Shown: positions 21,006 to 30,284 of the stretch, piece after piece
Layout: every line of letters begins with the position of its first letter
Position numbering within the stretch: the stretch's first letter is position 1
Source of the DNA: Neokomagataea anthophila
GTDB taxonomy: Bacteria; Pseudomonadota; Alphaproteobacteria; Acetobacterales; Acetobacteraceae
Length of the DNA: 64,000 nt
Assembly: GCF_018122595.1 (NCBI RefSeq)
Contig: NZ_JAGRQH010000001.1
Coordinates: 434,001 to 498,000 of the forward strand
Direction: 5' to 3'
The notes under the pieces: generated by a model
Told to the model about the DNA's origin: nothing
Databases searched by the model: none
The model's input: the letters and a program-made list of their open reading frames with translations, nothing else
Translations under genes and position numbers: made by a program

Positions 21006-21472
21006 GAACGGTCACTTTTCAAAGGAATTTCATTGAATTTTTTCAACGATTCCACTGTGATCTAAAGAATTATTTTTAAAAATGGACCAATGTCACCTAC
21101 CGAATATGACAAATATCACTTCGTGCACTCTAAAAGCCTAAATCAAAAAATCGTATGTATAATTTTTCACAAAACTCTGATGATAATTTCGATTATACTG
21201 GATGTATGCTTTCATATAATTACCCATAATAGAGTAAATAAATTCAAATATTTTACAAAAGTTATTAATATATAATACGTATATAATTTACTACACACTC
21301 TAATATATAATTATAATTCAAAAAAGTAATTATGAATTTACTTTGTTAAACTCCATTTGACCGGATATTTTTTATTTTTAATACTTAAAGGACCTGTGAA
21401 AAGCGATAAACTGTTGAGCCTTATTCCTTTTGTAGGAATATCGTTTGTGAGACTATCGCACTTTTAAAATCA
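21006..21472. other. AT-rich non-coding stretch, possible structured RNA
   Basis: About 470 bases of very A/T-rich sequence with no convincing gene. Near its right end is a nested hairpin: outer GCGATA (21403-21408) with TATCGC (21454-21459), inner TATTCC with GGAATA (21422-21440), followed by CTTTTAAAAT. This could be a small RNA end or terminator. Otherwise only the probable promoter region of the ICMT-like gene is expected here. Confidence 0.35.
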
Positions 21473-21516
21473 GGGTGCAGGGATCAAGATCCCTGCCGGG
21501 TCTGGGCAGCGCCCAG
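21473..21516. repeat. 44-bp double-palindrome repeat, copy 2 (inverted)
   Basis: This is the reverse complement of copy 1 at 42 of 44 positions. The two changes (C to T and G to A, read in the orientation of copy 1) lie on opposite sides of the first stem and keep it paired. It lies 19 bases past the pth stop and could end that transcript. Confidence 0.85.
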
Positions 21517-21535
21517 AATCAAAGACGAATACGTC

Positions 21536-22105
21536 TTATCCTAAAAGCAGCGCGACCTTCGTCATGAAAGCTTCGCGTTCACCTTTCGCGAGAATTGGTG
21601 CTGCATCCGCAATTGCATCCAACCAACGCTCTAGCTCAGGCTCTTCAGCCTTTGCGAAATTACCGAGCACATGACCATGCACACGGTCTTTATGGCCGGG
21701 GTGACCAATTCCCATCCGCACACGCCAATAATCTGGCCCGGGCAAGCAGCGATCCATAGAACGCAGGCCATTATGCCCAGCGGCACCACCGCCACGTTTG
21801 ATACGCAATTTAGCAAATGCCAAATCAAGCTCATCGTGAAACACGGTAATGTCGGATTGTGGAATTTTGAAAAACTGAGCCGCCTGCTGAACACTATCAC
21901 CGGAAAGGTTCATATAGGTCAGCGGCTTGAGGAGCAGAATTTTCTGCCCCCCAATATTTCCGTCAGCAGTTTCACCGCGGAAACGCTTGCGCCATGGGGA
22001 GAACCCATGACGCGCGGCAATGGCGTCAACCGCCATAAAACCGATATTGTGTCGATGACGGCTCATCCCCGGCTCGGGATTGCCGAGGCCGGTCCAGAGC
22101 AGCAT
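21536..22105 (-). CDS. pth: Peptidyl-tRNA hydrolase
   Basis: 189 residues from the ATG at 22105, which gives the family start MLLWTGLGNPEPG; a longer frame to 22159 runs into rplY and is rejected. Active-site parts seen are Asn in GLGNPEPG, His in RHNIGF and Asp in FHDELDLAF. It frees tRNA from stalled peptidyl-tRNA. The start is 4 bases after the rplY stop, the usual rplY-pth arrangement. Confidence 0.95.
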   Translation of the reverse strand: MLLWTGLGNPEPGMSRHRHNIGFMAVDAIAARHGFSPWRKRFRGETADGNIGGQKILLLKPLTYMNLSGDSVQQAAQFFKIPQSDITVFHDELDLAFAKLRIKRGGGAAGHNGLRSMDRCLPGPDYWRVRMGIGHPGHKDRVHGHVLGNFAKAEEPELERWLDAIADAAPILAKGEREAFMTKVALLLG

Positions 22106-22109
22106 GGAC

Positions 22110-22709
22110 TTACTCCGCAGCAGCGTCTTCAGCGTCTGCGTCAACGCTCGGAGCAGCAACAGACACGATCACGAGGTCAGAAGGCTGAGAACCGGTCAGC
22201 TTTGCGCCTTCCGTACCCTTCAGGTCTGTCCAACGAACGGTGTCGTGAATGTCGAGACCGCTGATGTCTGCAACGAAGTGCTCAGGAATCTTTGACGGAT
22301 CAATTTCAACGTCAACAGAATGATACACAACATTCAGAACGCCGCCGCGCTTTACGCCCGGTGCTTCGCCTTCAACAGCAACTGGCACTGCAACGTGGAT
22401 CTTGTGGCCCGGTGCAATACGCTGGAAGTCAACGTGGATCGGTGCGTCAGAAACCGGGTGCAGTTGCACGTCACGGATCAGAACGGAAGCCGTAGCACCG
22501 CCTTCAATTGCGAGCGTGTATACGCGTGAAGAAATACCACCACGATACAGCTCCTTCATGATGAGGCGCGGATCGATGGAAACAATTTCAGGCTCTTGCT
22601 TGTTGCCGTAGATTACAGCTGGAACAAGACCTTCACGTCTCGTAGCGCGCGCTGCCCCCTTACCAGCCTTCGCGCGCGGAGAGACAGCAAGTGTCGTCAA
22701 TTTGGTCAC
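22110..22709 (-). CDS. rplY: 50S ribosomal protein L25, long (TL5/Ctc) form
   Basis: 199 residues. An N-terminal 5S rRNA-binding L25 domain (LVPAVIYGNKQEPEIVSI, about residues 1-95) is followed by a C-terminal beta domain (VPVAVEGEAPGVKRGGVLN), the two-domain Ctc type common in Alphaproteobacteria. The tail is acidic (DADAEDAAAE). It is co-transcribed with pth directly downstream. Confidence 0.95.
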   Translation of the reverse strand: MTKLTTLAVSPRAKAGKGAARATRREGLVPAVIYGNKQEPEIVSIDPRLIMKELYRGGISSRVYTLAIEGGATASVLIRDVQLHPVSDAPIHVDFQRIAPGHKIHVAVPVAVEGEAPGVKRGGVLNVVYHSVDVEIDPSKIPEHFVADISGLDIHDTVRWTDLKGTEGAKLTGSQPSDLVIVSVAAPSVDADAEDAAAE

Positions 22710-22843
22710 TATTTTACGCTCCTGCGTAGAAAAAATTCATAAAACACAGACCTCCAGGGGTGCCTGTGCGTGCGGCGACGTAGCTGAAAATGGCACTCTG
22801 CACAAGTTTTTTCGCACAAAAGCGCCATTTATCCGCAAAGTTA

Positions 22844-24955
22844 TTATTGAGGTGTAATCGCTTTTAACACCAAAGCAGGCGTTAGAATCTGTGGCAAAAC
22901 AACCCCTTCCCCATGGGGCGGGTAGTACACATAAAGCGGCACACCATCGCGGCCATGCTCTTTCAAGAAAGCTGAGATCGTCGCATCCCGATTCGTCCAA
23001 TCCCCCTTCAAATAGGCCACATGATTTTGGACAAACCCCTTTTGTACAGACGCCACATCCAACGCTACACGCTCATTCACCATGCAAGTGATGCACCAAG
23101 ACGCCGTCATATCCACAAAGACAGGTCGGCCATCAGCCCGCAAAACCGCTAAACGGTCTGGCGTATACGCTTCAATCCCTGCCTGCTGTGAAGGCGCGGC
23201 AACAGCCTGTACCGGCGCACGCACAGCCTGCGTTAAAGCGCCAACACATGCCAGAACAGCTAACGCCGTCAGCCCACGGCATAGCCAAACCGTCCGGTCT
23301 GCCCCTTCCATAATGGCGCGACGCTGCCCAATGCCATGCAGCCATGCCGCAATCGCCAGCAGCACCAAGCCACCAGCCACGGTCACCACAATATCAGCCC
23401 CACGCTGAACAACAGAAACCCACAACAGCCACACGCAGGTCGCCAACAATGGAAATGCCAGAACCTGTTTCAAGATATTCATCCATGCACCCGGCTTAGG
23501 GAAGCGAGAGGCCACTCCCGGTACGCCTGCTGCCAGCACATAAGGCGCTGCAAGGCCAAATCCCATGGATAAAAACACCAACAGCCCCATCACCGGTGGC
23601 CCACTCAGTGCCGTCGTAATCGCAACACCCATGAATGGTGCCGTGCACGGCGTTGCAACGATCACAGCTAACAAGCCGGTCATGAGGTCATTCCCTACAC
23701 CATGACCATTGGTTTGGATTTGCCCCAAACGACCCGCGCTAATCTCAAAAACCCCAAGCAGGTTCAACGCCATGCCAAACAACAACCAGCAGACCGCCAC
23801 CACGAAGCCTGTTGATTGAAACTGGAAGCCCCAACCGGCAGCGGACCCGGCCATACGCAGCCCAATCATAATACCGCCGAGCACGGCAAAAGAGCCCATC
23901 ACCCCCACAGTATAGAACAACGCGCTCCGCAATTGGGCAGCGCGGCCATGCCCCCCCATACGCGCTAACGACAGAGCTTTCATCGCTAAAACAGGAAAAA
24001 CACACGGCATCAGGTTCAAAATCAACCCGCCGATAAAGGCAAAAGCCATCATACGCAGCCATCCCGCTGCGTTTGGCGCTGGCTCCGCCATAACGGGTGA
24101 GACTGAAGGTGCCGCCACCACTGCGCCCGGCTTCACCGTCACCGATAAAGCACTTTCTTCCCCATGCGCATCTTTCAACACCACAACACCGCTCAAAGCA
24201 GCATCACGTTTCGCCGTTTTCTGAAACGGTAAGGCCAAGGAAAGGCTATTATTCTGCACCGTCAAACGCTGCTGCGCGACCTGATCTAAAACGCCATTCT
24301 CCAACGGTAAGAACCATGCGTCAGACACCGTTGCTGGCGATAATCCCTTACCGGATAATGTCAGGACACCATCCGCCCCCAATGTCGTCGAAAAGGGAGA
24401 CGGAACCGGCATATGCGCTTGGGCTGCATCAAAACGCGCCGCATCTCTCCCGACTGGCGCTGCCGCATCAGACGCAGGCAAAGAAAGCGTAAAGTCACCG
24501 CTCTCCGGTACACAAACCTGCGCACATACAAGCCACTCCGCATGCGCATGCAGCGTCACGGGGCCACGCCCCTTCAACGCCAATGTCTCAGGCAATAAAA
24601 GATCCCCGAGATATGCGTAAGACATCAAACCGCCTTCGCTGATCCGCACAGGCACAGGCCAATGTATCTCTGAACCTTTTCCTTCAGCATCACCAGACGC
24701 CGTAACATCTAATGTCGGCTGGTCTCCCGCATCACCCGGATTCACCCAATACGTATGCCAACCCGGCTTCAGCTGTAACCGCAGTCCCACCCGTAACGTC
24801 TGATCTGGGCCAACGGCATCACGATCCGTAATCAAACTCGCGGTATCGTTCTCCGAAACAACAGGGGTACTTTCCGCCGCATGAGCCGAATATGTTGTGG
24901 CAAAACCACAGGATAAAGCAGCCCATAAGGCCAAAGAACGAGTTACGTTACGCAA
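22844..24955 (-). CDS. DsbD/ScsB-type protein-disulfide reductase
   Basis: 703 residues. Signal peptide to about 27 (SAHAAES). The N-terminal periplasmic domain has the Cys pair CAQVC. The membrane core of about eight segments has the DsbD cysteines in LMPCVFPVLAMK and VATPCTAPFMG. The C-terminal thioredoxin domain has WCITC. By family it moves electrons from cytosolic thioredoxin to periplasmic disulfide isomerases or peroxidases. The long N-terminal domain is nearer ScsB than E. coli DsbD. It is divergent from oxyR with 261 bases between, which fits a redox role and possible shared control. Confidence 0.88.
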   Translation of the reverse strand: MRNVTRSLALWAALSCGFATTYSAHAAESTPVVSENDTASLITDRDAVGPDQTLRVGLRLQLKPGWHTYWVNPGDAGDQPTLDVTASGDAEGKGSEIHWPVPVRISEGGLMSYAYLGDLLLPETLALKGRGPVTLHAHAEWLVCAQVCVPESGDFTLSLPASDAAAPVGRDAARFDAAQAHMPVPSPFSTTLGADGVLTLSGKGLSPATVSDAWFLPLENGVLDQVAQQRLTVQNNSLSLALPFQKTAKRDAALSGVVVLKDAHGEESALSVTVKPGAVVAAPSVSPVMAEPAPNAAGWLRMMAFAFIGGLILNLMPCVFPVLAMKALSLARMGGHGRAAQLRSALFYTVGVMGSFAVLGGIMIGLRMAGSAAGWGFQFQSTGFVVAVCWLLFGMALNLLGVFEISAGRLGQIQTNGHGVGNDLMTGLLAVIVATPCTAPFMGVAITTALSGPPVMGLLVFLSMGFGLAAPYVLAAGVPGVASRFPKPGAWMNILKQVLAFPLLATCVWLLWVSVVQRGADIVVTVAGGLVLLAIAAWLHGIGQRRAIMEGADRTVWLCRGLTALAVLACVGALTQAVRAPVQAVAAPSQQAGIEAYTPDRLAVLRADGRPVFVDMTASWCITCMVNERVALDVASVQKGFVQNHVAYLKGDWTNRDATISAFLKEHGRDGVPLYVYYPPHGEGVVLPQILTPALVLKAITPQ

Positions 24956-25216
24956 GGTAAATCCTCAAACATGCCGAATTAAGGGCCACGATTAGCAGCA
25001 ATAACATGAGAGATAAGGTGCATCTCCATAATTCACCACCCTGTACGCTATCATAATGATATTTTGCTTCTTGATGTCGTGCTTTGAAATATATTCTGCC
25101 CCTGAAAGCAGCTCTGTCAGAGCCGCTGTGCTTTTTACGTCCACACCCGCACCTAATTGCACTAATAAGAAAAACCGGGCTTTTATAAAATATCATTCGG
25201 TCCTATCTATTATTCT

Positions 25217-26167
25217 ATGAGCTATATTCCTTTAGCGGGCCTCTCCCTGCGCGATATCGAATACGTCGTCGCTGTTGACGACCTACGGAACTTCTCACGT
25301 GCAGCGGAACGTTGCGGCGTCAGCCAAGCTGGCTTGTCAGAACAAGTCCGCAAATTGGAACAGCTTTTAGACGTCACATTATTTGAACGGTCACGCCGTC
25401 ATGTTGCGCCCACTCCTGAAGGTGAACGCCTCATTACTCTTGGCCGCGAGGTACTGGCAGCAGCTCGTAATCTCTTGGAAGTCGCTCGCGCACGATGCAG
25501 CCCACTCGACGGAATTTTGCGCCTTGGTGTCATCCCCACTTTAGGCCCGTATTATATTCCGAGCCTATTACCACGCCTGCGCCACGAATACCCACAACTC
25601 TCCCTTCGTTTGACCGAAGGCATGACGGAGAATGTTGTACGCCAACTGCGCGGTGGAGAGTTGGACCTTGCGTTAATGGCCCTCCCCGCTCCTGCGGATA
25701 CGCTCGAAACCGTTCCTCTGTTTAACGAAGCGTTTTTAGGTGTTTTCCCCGCGACACATGAACTCGCCCAACAAAAAACGCTTAAGCTCCAACAGCTAGG
25801 CCGTCATGATCTTTTGCTCCTCGAGGACGGACACTGCTTACGTGATCAAGCCCTATCACTATGCGCAGCACTCCCACGCCCCCGTGAAGGCAGCAGTATC
25901 CCACGACTAGCCACCAGCCTCGAAATGCTGTGGCATATGATTGGCGCGGGTGAAGGCTTCTCCCTCATCCCGCAACTCGCCCTACAAAACCGAAGTGATT
26001 TCCAAAATTTGGTCCGTATACGCCCCTTTGCCGAAACTGAAGCCCAACGCACTATAGGACTCGCATGGCGTAGCTCTGACCCCCGCGCAGACGTCTTTCG
26101 GCGCTTAGCCCACTTCCTTAGAGAAACAACACCAGAGCCTTGCACACCGTATCAAGAAGAGGCCTGA
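25217..26167 (+). CDS. oxyR: OxyR-type LysR regulator of the peroxide response
   Basis: 316 residues. The N-terminal winged helix-turn-helix has NFSRAAERCGVSQAGLSEQV. The redox-sensing loop EDGHCLRDQALSLC has C207 and C216 at the same spacing as Cys199 and Cys208 of E. coli OxyR, so the disulfide switch looks intact. It should activate peroxide genes such as ahpCF in this window (inference). No good ribosome site precedes the ATG. It is convergent with the GGDEF-EAL gene, the two stops only 4 bases apart. Confidence 0.92.
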   Translation: MSYIPLAGLSLRDIEYVVAVDDLRNFSRAAERCGVSQAGLSEQVRKLEQLLDVTLFERSRRHVAPTPEGERLITLGREVLAAARNLLEVARARCSPLDGILRLGVIPTLGPYYIPSLLPRLRHEYPQLSLRLTEGMTENVVRQLRGGELDLALMALPAPADTLETVPLFNEAFLGVFPATHELAQQKTLKLQQLGRHDLLLLEDGHCLRDQALSLCAALPRPREGSSIPRLATSLEMLWHMIGAGEGFSLIPQLALQNRSDFQNLVRIRPFAETEAQRTIGLAWRSSDPRADVFRRLAHFLRETTPEPCTPYQEEA

Positions 26168-26171
26168 ACAG

Positions 26172-28310
26172 CTATGCAAGGGCTGAGTGCGTTGTAGATA
26201 AGGCTTCCACCCGCAAGGCACCCCACGTTCCTTGTAGGCACTCATGCAATGATGGGACTGTACGCACGCTAAAACTAGCGACAAATGGCAAAACATCTTC
26301 TGCCGATAATGGCCGACTAATATAGTACCCTTGATGTTGCGTACACCCAATACTCTGCAATGCCGCCATTTGCATCGCAGTCTCCACGCCCTCTGCCGTT
26401 AGGGCGATAGACAATTCATGACAGATGACAACAACACCCTGAATAATCGCTTGCGCAGCTTCAACCCGCCCTAACTCGGCAATGAAGCTTTTATCCATTT
26501 TCACACGTGTGACAGGAATAGACCGCAAAAAGCTGAGGGATGAATATCCCACTCCCAAATCATCAATCGCAACCTTAACGCCCAGACTACGCAGTGCCGT
26601 GACAACAGCATGCACCCCGGGAAGATCTTCAATCATCGCGGTCTCAGTGATTTCAATTTCCAAGCGTTCCGGTGGTAACTGACTTTCCTTCAGTGCAGTG
26701 TAAATACTCTCTAAAAGATCATCTTCAACAAAGCTCGTCGGGGATACATTCACGGACAAAATCAAATCATCAGGCCATTTCGCAGCTTCCTGACACGCCG
26801 TTTTCATCACCCAACAATCAATAGCAAAAACCGCTCCAATTTCTTCCGCAATAGAAATAAAATCACTCGGTGGAACGGAACCAAGCTCAGGATGTTCCCA
26901 CCGTAATAAAGCTTCAAAACTCATGACACGTTTTGTACGCCAATCAATCACTGGCTGATAAACAAGGTGAAACTCATTGGTTTCAACTGACCGCCTCAAA
27001 GCCTGTTCATATTTTTGCCGCCGCTCAGCTTCATCCAACATCCACGGCTCATAAACAGCACAGCAGCCTTTTCCCGTGCTCTTAGCCGCATACATGGCGC
27101 AATCAGCGTGACGCAGCAAACGCTCTGGCGTTACATCCCCCACCATCGCAATCGCAACCCCAACACTGGCACTAACCGCCACTTGCCCAAAGGGTAACTC
27201 CTCACACAAAGACAAATCAGCCGCTATACGAGCTGCCATATCCATCACAGCCTCTTCATCAGCACATGATGAACAAAAAACGACAAACTCATCCCCCCCC
27301 AAACGGGCGACCAAATCATTAGCCCCAACATTGAGCCGTAAACGCTGCGCAACCAGCCGGAGCAACTCATCACCAGCTCCATGTCCATAACGATCATTTA
27401 TTTGTTTAAAATTATCCAAATCCAAATAAATAAGGGCCACCATACTGGCCACATCAGAGAGCGCTAAGGCACTGCGCATCATATCCTGCAGCGCAGTACG
27501 ATTTGCTAAACTCGTAAGAATATCCTCACGTCCACCTTGTAATTTTAAACGTATTTCTTCCAATGCGGCTGCCATTGCACCAATCTCGTCACGCCGCTTT
27601 TCTTCCTCAACCGAAACAGAAAATTCACCCTGTGCAATCGCTAACGTTCGATCCCGCAACCTGAGTAACGGCCAAGCAATTTCTCGATACCCCATCAATG
27701 CGGAGACCAAAACAAAAACGATTAACGTAATACCTGCCGCCCAGCCACATAAACGTATATCCGACCATGCCGCCGCCTCCAGAAAATCAGCGCGTTGCTG
27801 TGCACTAAGCTGAAATGATTTCTCTAAAATACTTAGATCAAATTGTAATTTACGACCCAAGTTAATGTTATCTATAATTATTTTACTTTTATTTATATCA
27901 TTACTATTTATTGATTTTTCTATGCTATTTTTAACATCATTAAATTTATTAATAAACGATAAAAAATATAAATTCATTCCTTTTTCAGAAGACATTATTT
28001 GAAAATAAGAATCCGTTTTTTGAACCAATTTCCAATAAGCTAATACATCATTTTTATTCTGTGTACCGTTCTGCTCATGTGCGATTTTTTGAGCAATATC
28101 CAGCATATTCCCTAAAGAATTAGAGGCACAGAGCAACATAGATACGTTGCTGTCGGACTGCCTTAATAAGGATGAGTAATTTACACTAATTTCTCGCTCA
28201 CTTTGAGCAAGATAAATATTGCTTGTTAAGGAAACAGCACAAAATGAAAATGTTAAGAAAAAAACTTTCCTTCGAATCGAAATATTCCTGAACAAACCAA
28301 TTCTCCGCAC
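26172..28310 (-). CDS. Membrane-bound GGDEF-EAL protein (cyclic-di-GMP turnover)
   Basis: 712 residues. TM1 is at about 13-32, a periplasmic helical sensor at about 33-185 and TM2 at about 187-208, followed by a HAMP-like region to about 262. The GGDEF domain has an intact LGGDEFVVF (338-342) and the EAL domain an intact FEALLRWEHP (466-468), so both synthesis and breakdown of cyclic-di-GMP are possible. The sensor-coding DNA (about 27830-28310) is much more A/T-rich than the catalytic part, so the sensor may have a separate origin. Downstream of gmhB on the same strand. Confidence 0.93.
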   Translation of the reverse strand: MRRIGLFRNISIRRKVFFLTFSFCAVSLTSNIYLAQSEREISVNYSSLLRQSDSNVSMLLCASNSLGNMLDIAQKIAHEQNGTQNKNDVLAYWKLVQKTDSYFQIMSSEKGMNLYFLSFINKFNDVKNSIEKSINSNDINKSKIIIDNINLGRKLQFDLSILEKSFQLSAQQRADFLEAAAWSDIRLCGWAAGITLIVFVLVSALMGYREIAWPLLRLRDRTLAIAQGEFSVSVEEEKRRDEIGAMAAALEEIRLKLQGGREDILTSLANRTALQDMMRSALALSDVASMVALIYLDLDNFKQINDRYGHGAGDELLRLVAQRLRLNVGANDLVARLGGDEFVVFCSSCADEEAVMDMAARIAADLSLCEELPFGQVAVSASVGVAIAMVGDVTPERLLRHADCAMYAAKSTGKGCCAVYEPWMLDEAERRQKYEQALRRSVETNEFHLVYQPVIDWRTKRVMSFEALLRWEHPELGSVPPSDFISIAEEIGAVFAIDCWVMKTACQEAAKWPDDLILSVNVSPTSFVEDDLLESIYTALKESQLPPERLEIEITETAMIEDLPGVHAVVTALRSLGVKVAIDDLGVGYSSLSFLRSIPVTRVKMDKSFIAELGRVEAAQAIIQGVVVICHELSIALTAEGVETAMQMAALQSIGCTQHQGYYISRPLSAEDVLPFVASFSVRTVPSLHECLQGTWGALRVEALSTTHSALA

Positions 28311-28367
28311 AGAACTTTCTATCTACTGTGCGTTCGGTTTCTTAATGATGTACTAATTATTTTTTAT

Positions 28368-28886
28368 TTACAGAAACATCACTGCTGTATTACGCAAAAA
28401 ATCCCATAAATTACCGTTTTCAAACAAGAACCCTTTTATATTCGCCGCCTGCGCAGCCTGAATATCCGATTCTTTATCCCCCACCATAAAAGACCGTGCA
28501 CGATCAAGAGCATGCTCTTTCAGTGCACGTTCTATCATACCAGGACGCGGTTTACGCTCGTCATGATCACAACGATAACGCTCTATCGTTGCTTGAGGGT
28601 GAAACGGGCAATAGTAAAACGCATCAATTCGTGCACCACGTTCCGCATAATAATACTGTAAATGGCGATTAAAATCCCGCACAGCGTCTTCTGAAAAATA
28701 CCCACGCGCAACGCCGGACTGATTACTCACAACAATTACACGGTATCCAAGGGCATTGAGAGTCGCCACAGCTTCAACAGCCCCCGGAATCGGCTGGAAG
28801 TGCTCAATTAAATGCGGATACCCCGTATCCACATTTAAAACTCCATCTCGGTCTAAAAAAACTGCTGCCTGCTGAACACGAGCCAT
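28368..28886 (-). CDS. gmhB: D-glycero-D-manno-heptose 1,7-bisphosphate phosphatase
   Basis: 172 residues with a HAD fold: FLDRDGVLN near residue 10, VSNQSGVARGYF and the late MVGDKESD. It removes the C7 phosphate during ADP-heptose synthesis. The zinc loop is altered. E. coli uses C92, H94, C107 and C109; here the matching positions read C93, F95, C106 and H108, with two extra residues after (CPFHP, then CDHDERKP). Metal binding may therefore be changed or lost. It starts 3 bases after the hldD stop. Confidence 0.9.
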   Translation of the reverse strand: MARVQQAAVFLDRDGVLNVDTGYPHLIEHFQPIPGAVEAVATLNALGYRVIVVSNQSGVARGYFSEDAVRDFNRHLQYYYAERGARIDAFYYCPFHPQATIERYRCDHDERKPRPGMIERALKEHALDRARSFMVGDKESDIQAAQAANIKGFLFENGNLWDFLRNTAVMFL

Positions 28887-28889
28887 CCG

Positions 28890-29894
28890 TTATACCGCCG
28901 TCTGCGCCAGTAACTCCCGCACATACCGCGTAACACCAGTCCCTACATCAGCAAAAACATGGTCACACCCCGTTGCCCGTAAACGGGTCAAATCGGCCTG
29001 CGTAAAACACTGGTATTTACCGCGCAACGCATCCGGAAATGGGATGTATTTCAAAATACCATCCGCCACCATCGCCTCCAGCGATAATGCCTCTTCCCCT
29101 TGATGGGTGCGCACCGCATTCACCACAGCGTGTGCAACATCATTAAACGGCTGCGCTTTGCCCGTACCTAAATTGAAAACACCACTTTGCTCTGGGTGAT
29201 CAAAAAACCATAAATTCACCGCCACCACATCATCGACGGAAATAAAATCACGCACCTGCTGCCCAGCGCCATAACCATCATAATCACCGAAAAGCTTCAC
29301 CTGCCCATCAGCCATAAATTGATTAAAATTATGAAACGCGACAGAGGCCATACGCCCCTTATGCTGCTCACGTGGACCATAAACATTAAAGTAACGGAAA
29401 CCCGCTACTTGGCTGCGCATCCGCGGCAAAGCCTGCCGTACAACCTGATCAAAGAGTAATTTTGAATAGCCATAAACATTCAAAGGCTTCTCAAACTCTT
29501 TTTCCTCACAGAAAGAGGAACTCCCACCATAAGTCGCCGCACTTGAGGCATAAAATAAACGTGTCCCCGTTACAGCACAGCGGTCCAGAAGCGCCTTACT
29601 GGTCGAATAATTATTCGCCAGCATATATTGACCATTATGCTCCATCGTATCGGAGCATGCACCTTCATGGAAAATTGCGTGCACATCGCCATAATGTCCA
29701 CGCGAAAACGCATCATAAAATGCTGATTTATCAACATAATCGCTTATGGATAAATCGGTCAGATTATGGAATTTCTGAGCATTTTTTAGATTATCGACCG
29801 CAATGATGTCCGTATAACCACGCTGGTTCAGTCCTTTCACAAGATTAGACCCGATAAACCCGGCAGCCCCGGTCACAACGATACGGCTCGACAT
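28890..29894 (-). CDS. hldD: ADP-L-glycero-D-manno-heptose 6-epimerase
   Basis: 334 residues from the ATG at 29894; a GTG one codon upstream is possible. NADP-binding [14 protein letters not shown] is at the start. The active-site region has the Ser/Thr in YASSAATYG and the Tyr-Lys in NVYGYSK. It converts ADP-D,D-heptose to ADP-L,D-heptose for the LPS core. It forms a pair with gmhB. The product is also the sugar donor needed by the autotransporter heptosyltransferase at 3308. Confidence 0.95.
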   Translation of the reverse strand: MSSRIVVTGAAGFIGSNLVKGLNQRGYTDIIAVDNLKNAQKFHNLTDLSISDYVDKSAFYDAFSRGHYGDVHAIFHEGACSDTMEHNGQYMLANNYSTSKALLDRCAVTGTRLFYASSAATYGGSSSFCEEKEFEKPLNVYGYSKLLFDQVVRQALPRMRSQVAGFRYFNVYGPREQHKGRMASVAFHNFNQFMADGQVKLFGDYDGYGAGQQVRDFISVDDVVAVNLWFFDHPEQSGVFNLGTGKAQPFNDVAHAVVNAVRTHQGEEALSLEAMVADGILKYIPFPDALRGKYQCFTQADLTRLRATGCDHVFADVGTGVTRYVRELLAQTAV

Positions 29895-29996
29895 CACGCC
29901 TCAACATTCACATTACAAAAAGAACTTACTCTTTTGCACATTGAGAGGAAAATGTGAGGAGAGACAAGGAAAAAGACGCGGCTAACACCCCCGCCT

Positions 29997-30134
29997 TCAG
30001 CTACCCTGCAACCGATCCGATGCGAGCGTCGCAAGCATTAAAAGACCAATCAGCGGCACAAATGCTACCATTGCGATTTCAGAAATAAGACATGTTGGAA
30101 GACCAATAAGATGTGTCAGTGTCGTGGATATCAT
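29997..30134 (-). CDS. Possible small membrane protein, 45 residues
   Basis: An ATG-to-TGA frame in the 390-base gap upstream of hldD. The peptide has one hydrophobic run (IAMVAFVPLIGLLMLATLA) and a short basic tail. No family is recognised. The upstream site is only a loose AGGCGAG about 14 bases from the start. It may be chance; the rest of the gap (29895-29996 and 30135-30284) shows nothing clear. Confidence 0.3.
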   Translation of the reverse strand: MISTTLTHLIGLPTCLISEIAMVAFVPLIGLLMLATLASDRLQGS

Positions 30135-30284
30135 GATGTAAACTCGCCTATTTTTTACGCCAGAAGCAGCGTTGGCGGGGGGATATCTACGAATTCATTC
30201 GTCCACACAACAGCGATTTACAGCGTATCAGAACTGCGCTTTTCGCATATTATGCACCCAGAGAAAGGCAGCCAATTCCCCTGC

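Noticed and set aside
21090-21275. 61-codon frame in the AT-rich gap
   Set aside because: No ribosome site, no motif; long chance frames are expected in such A/T-rich DNA only if stops are spaced luckily, and it is not conserved-looking.
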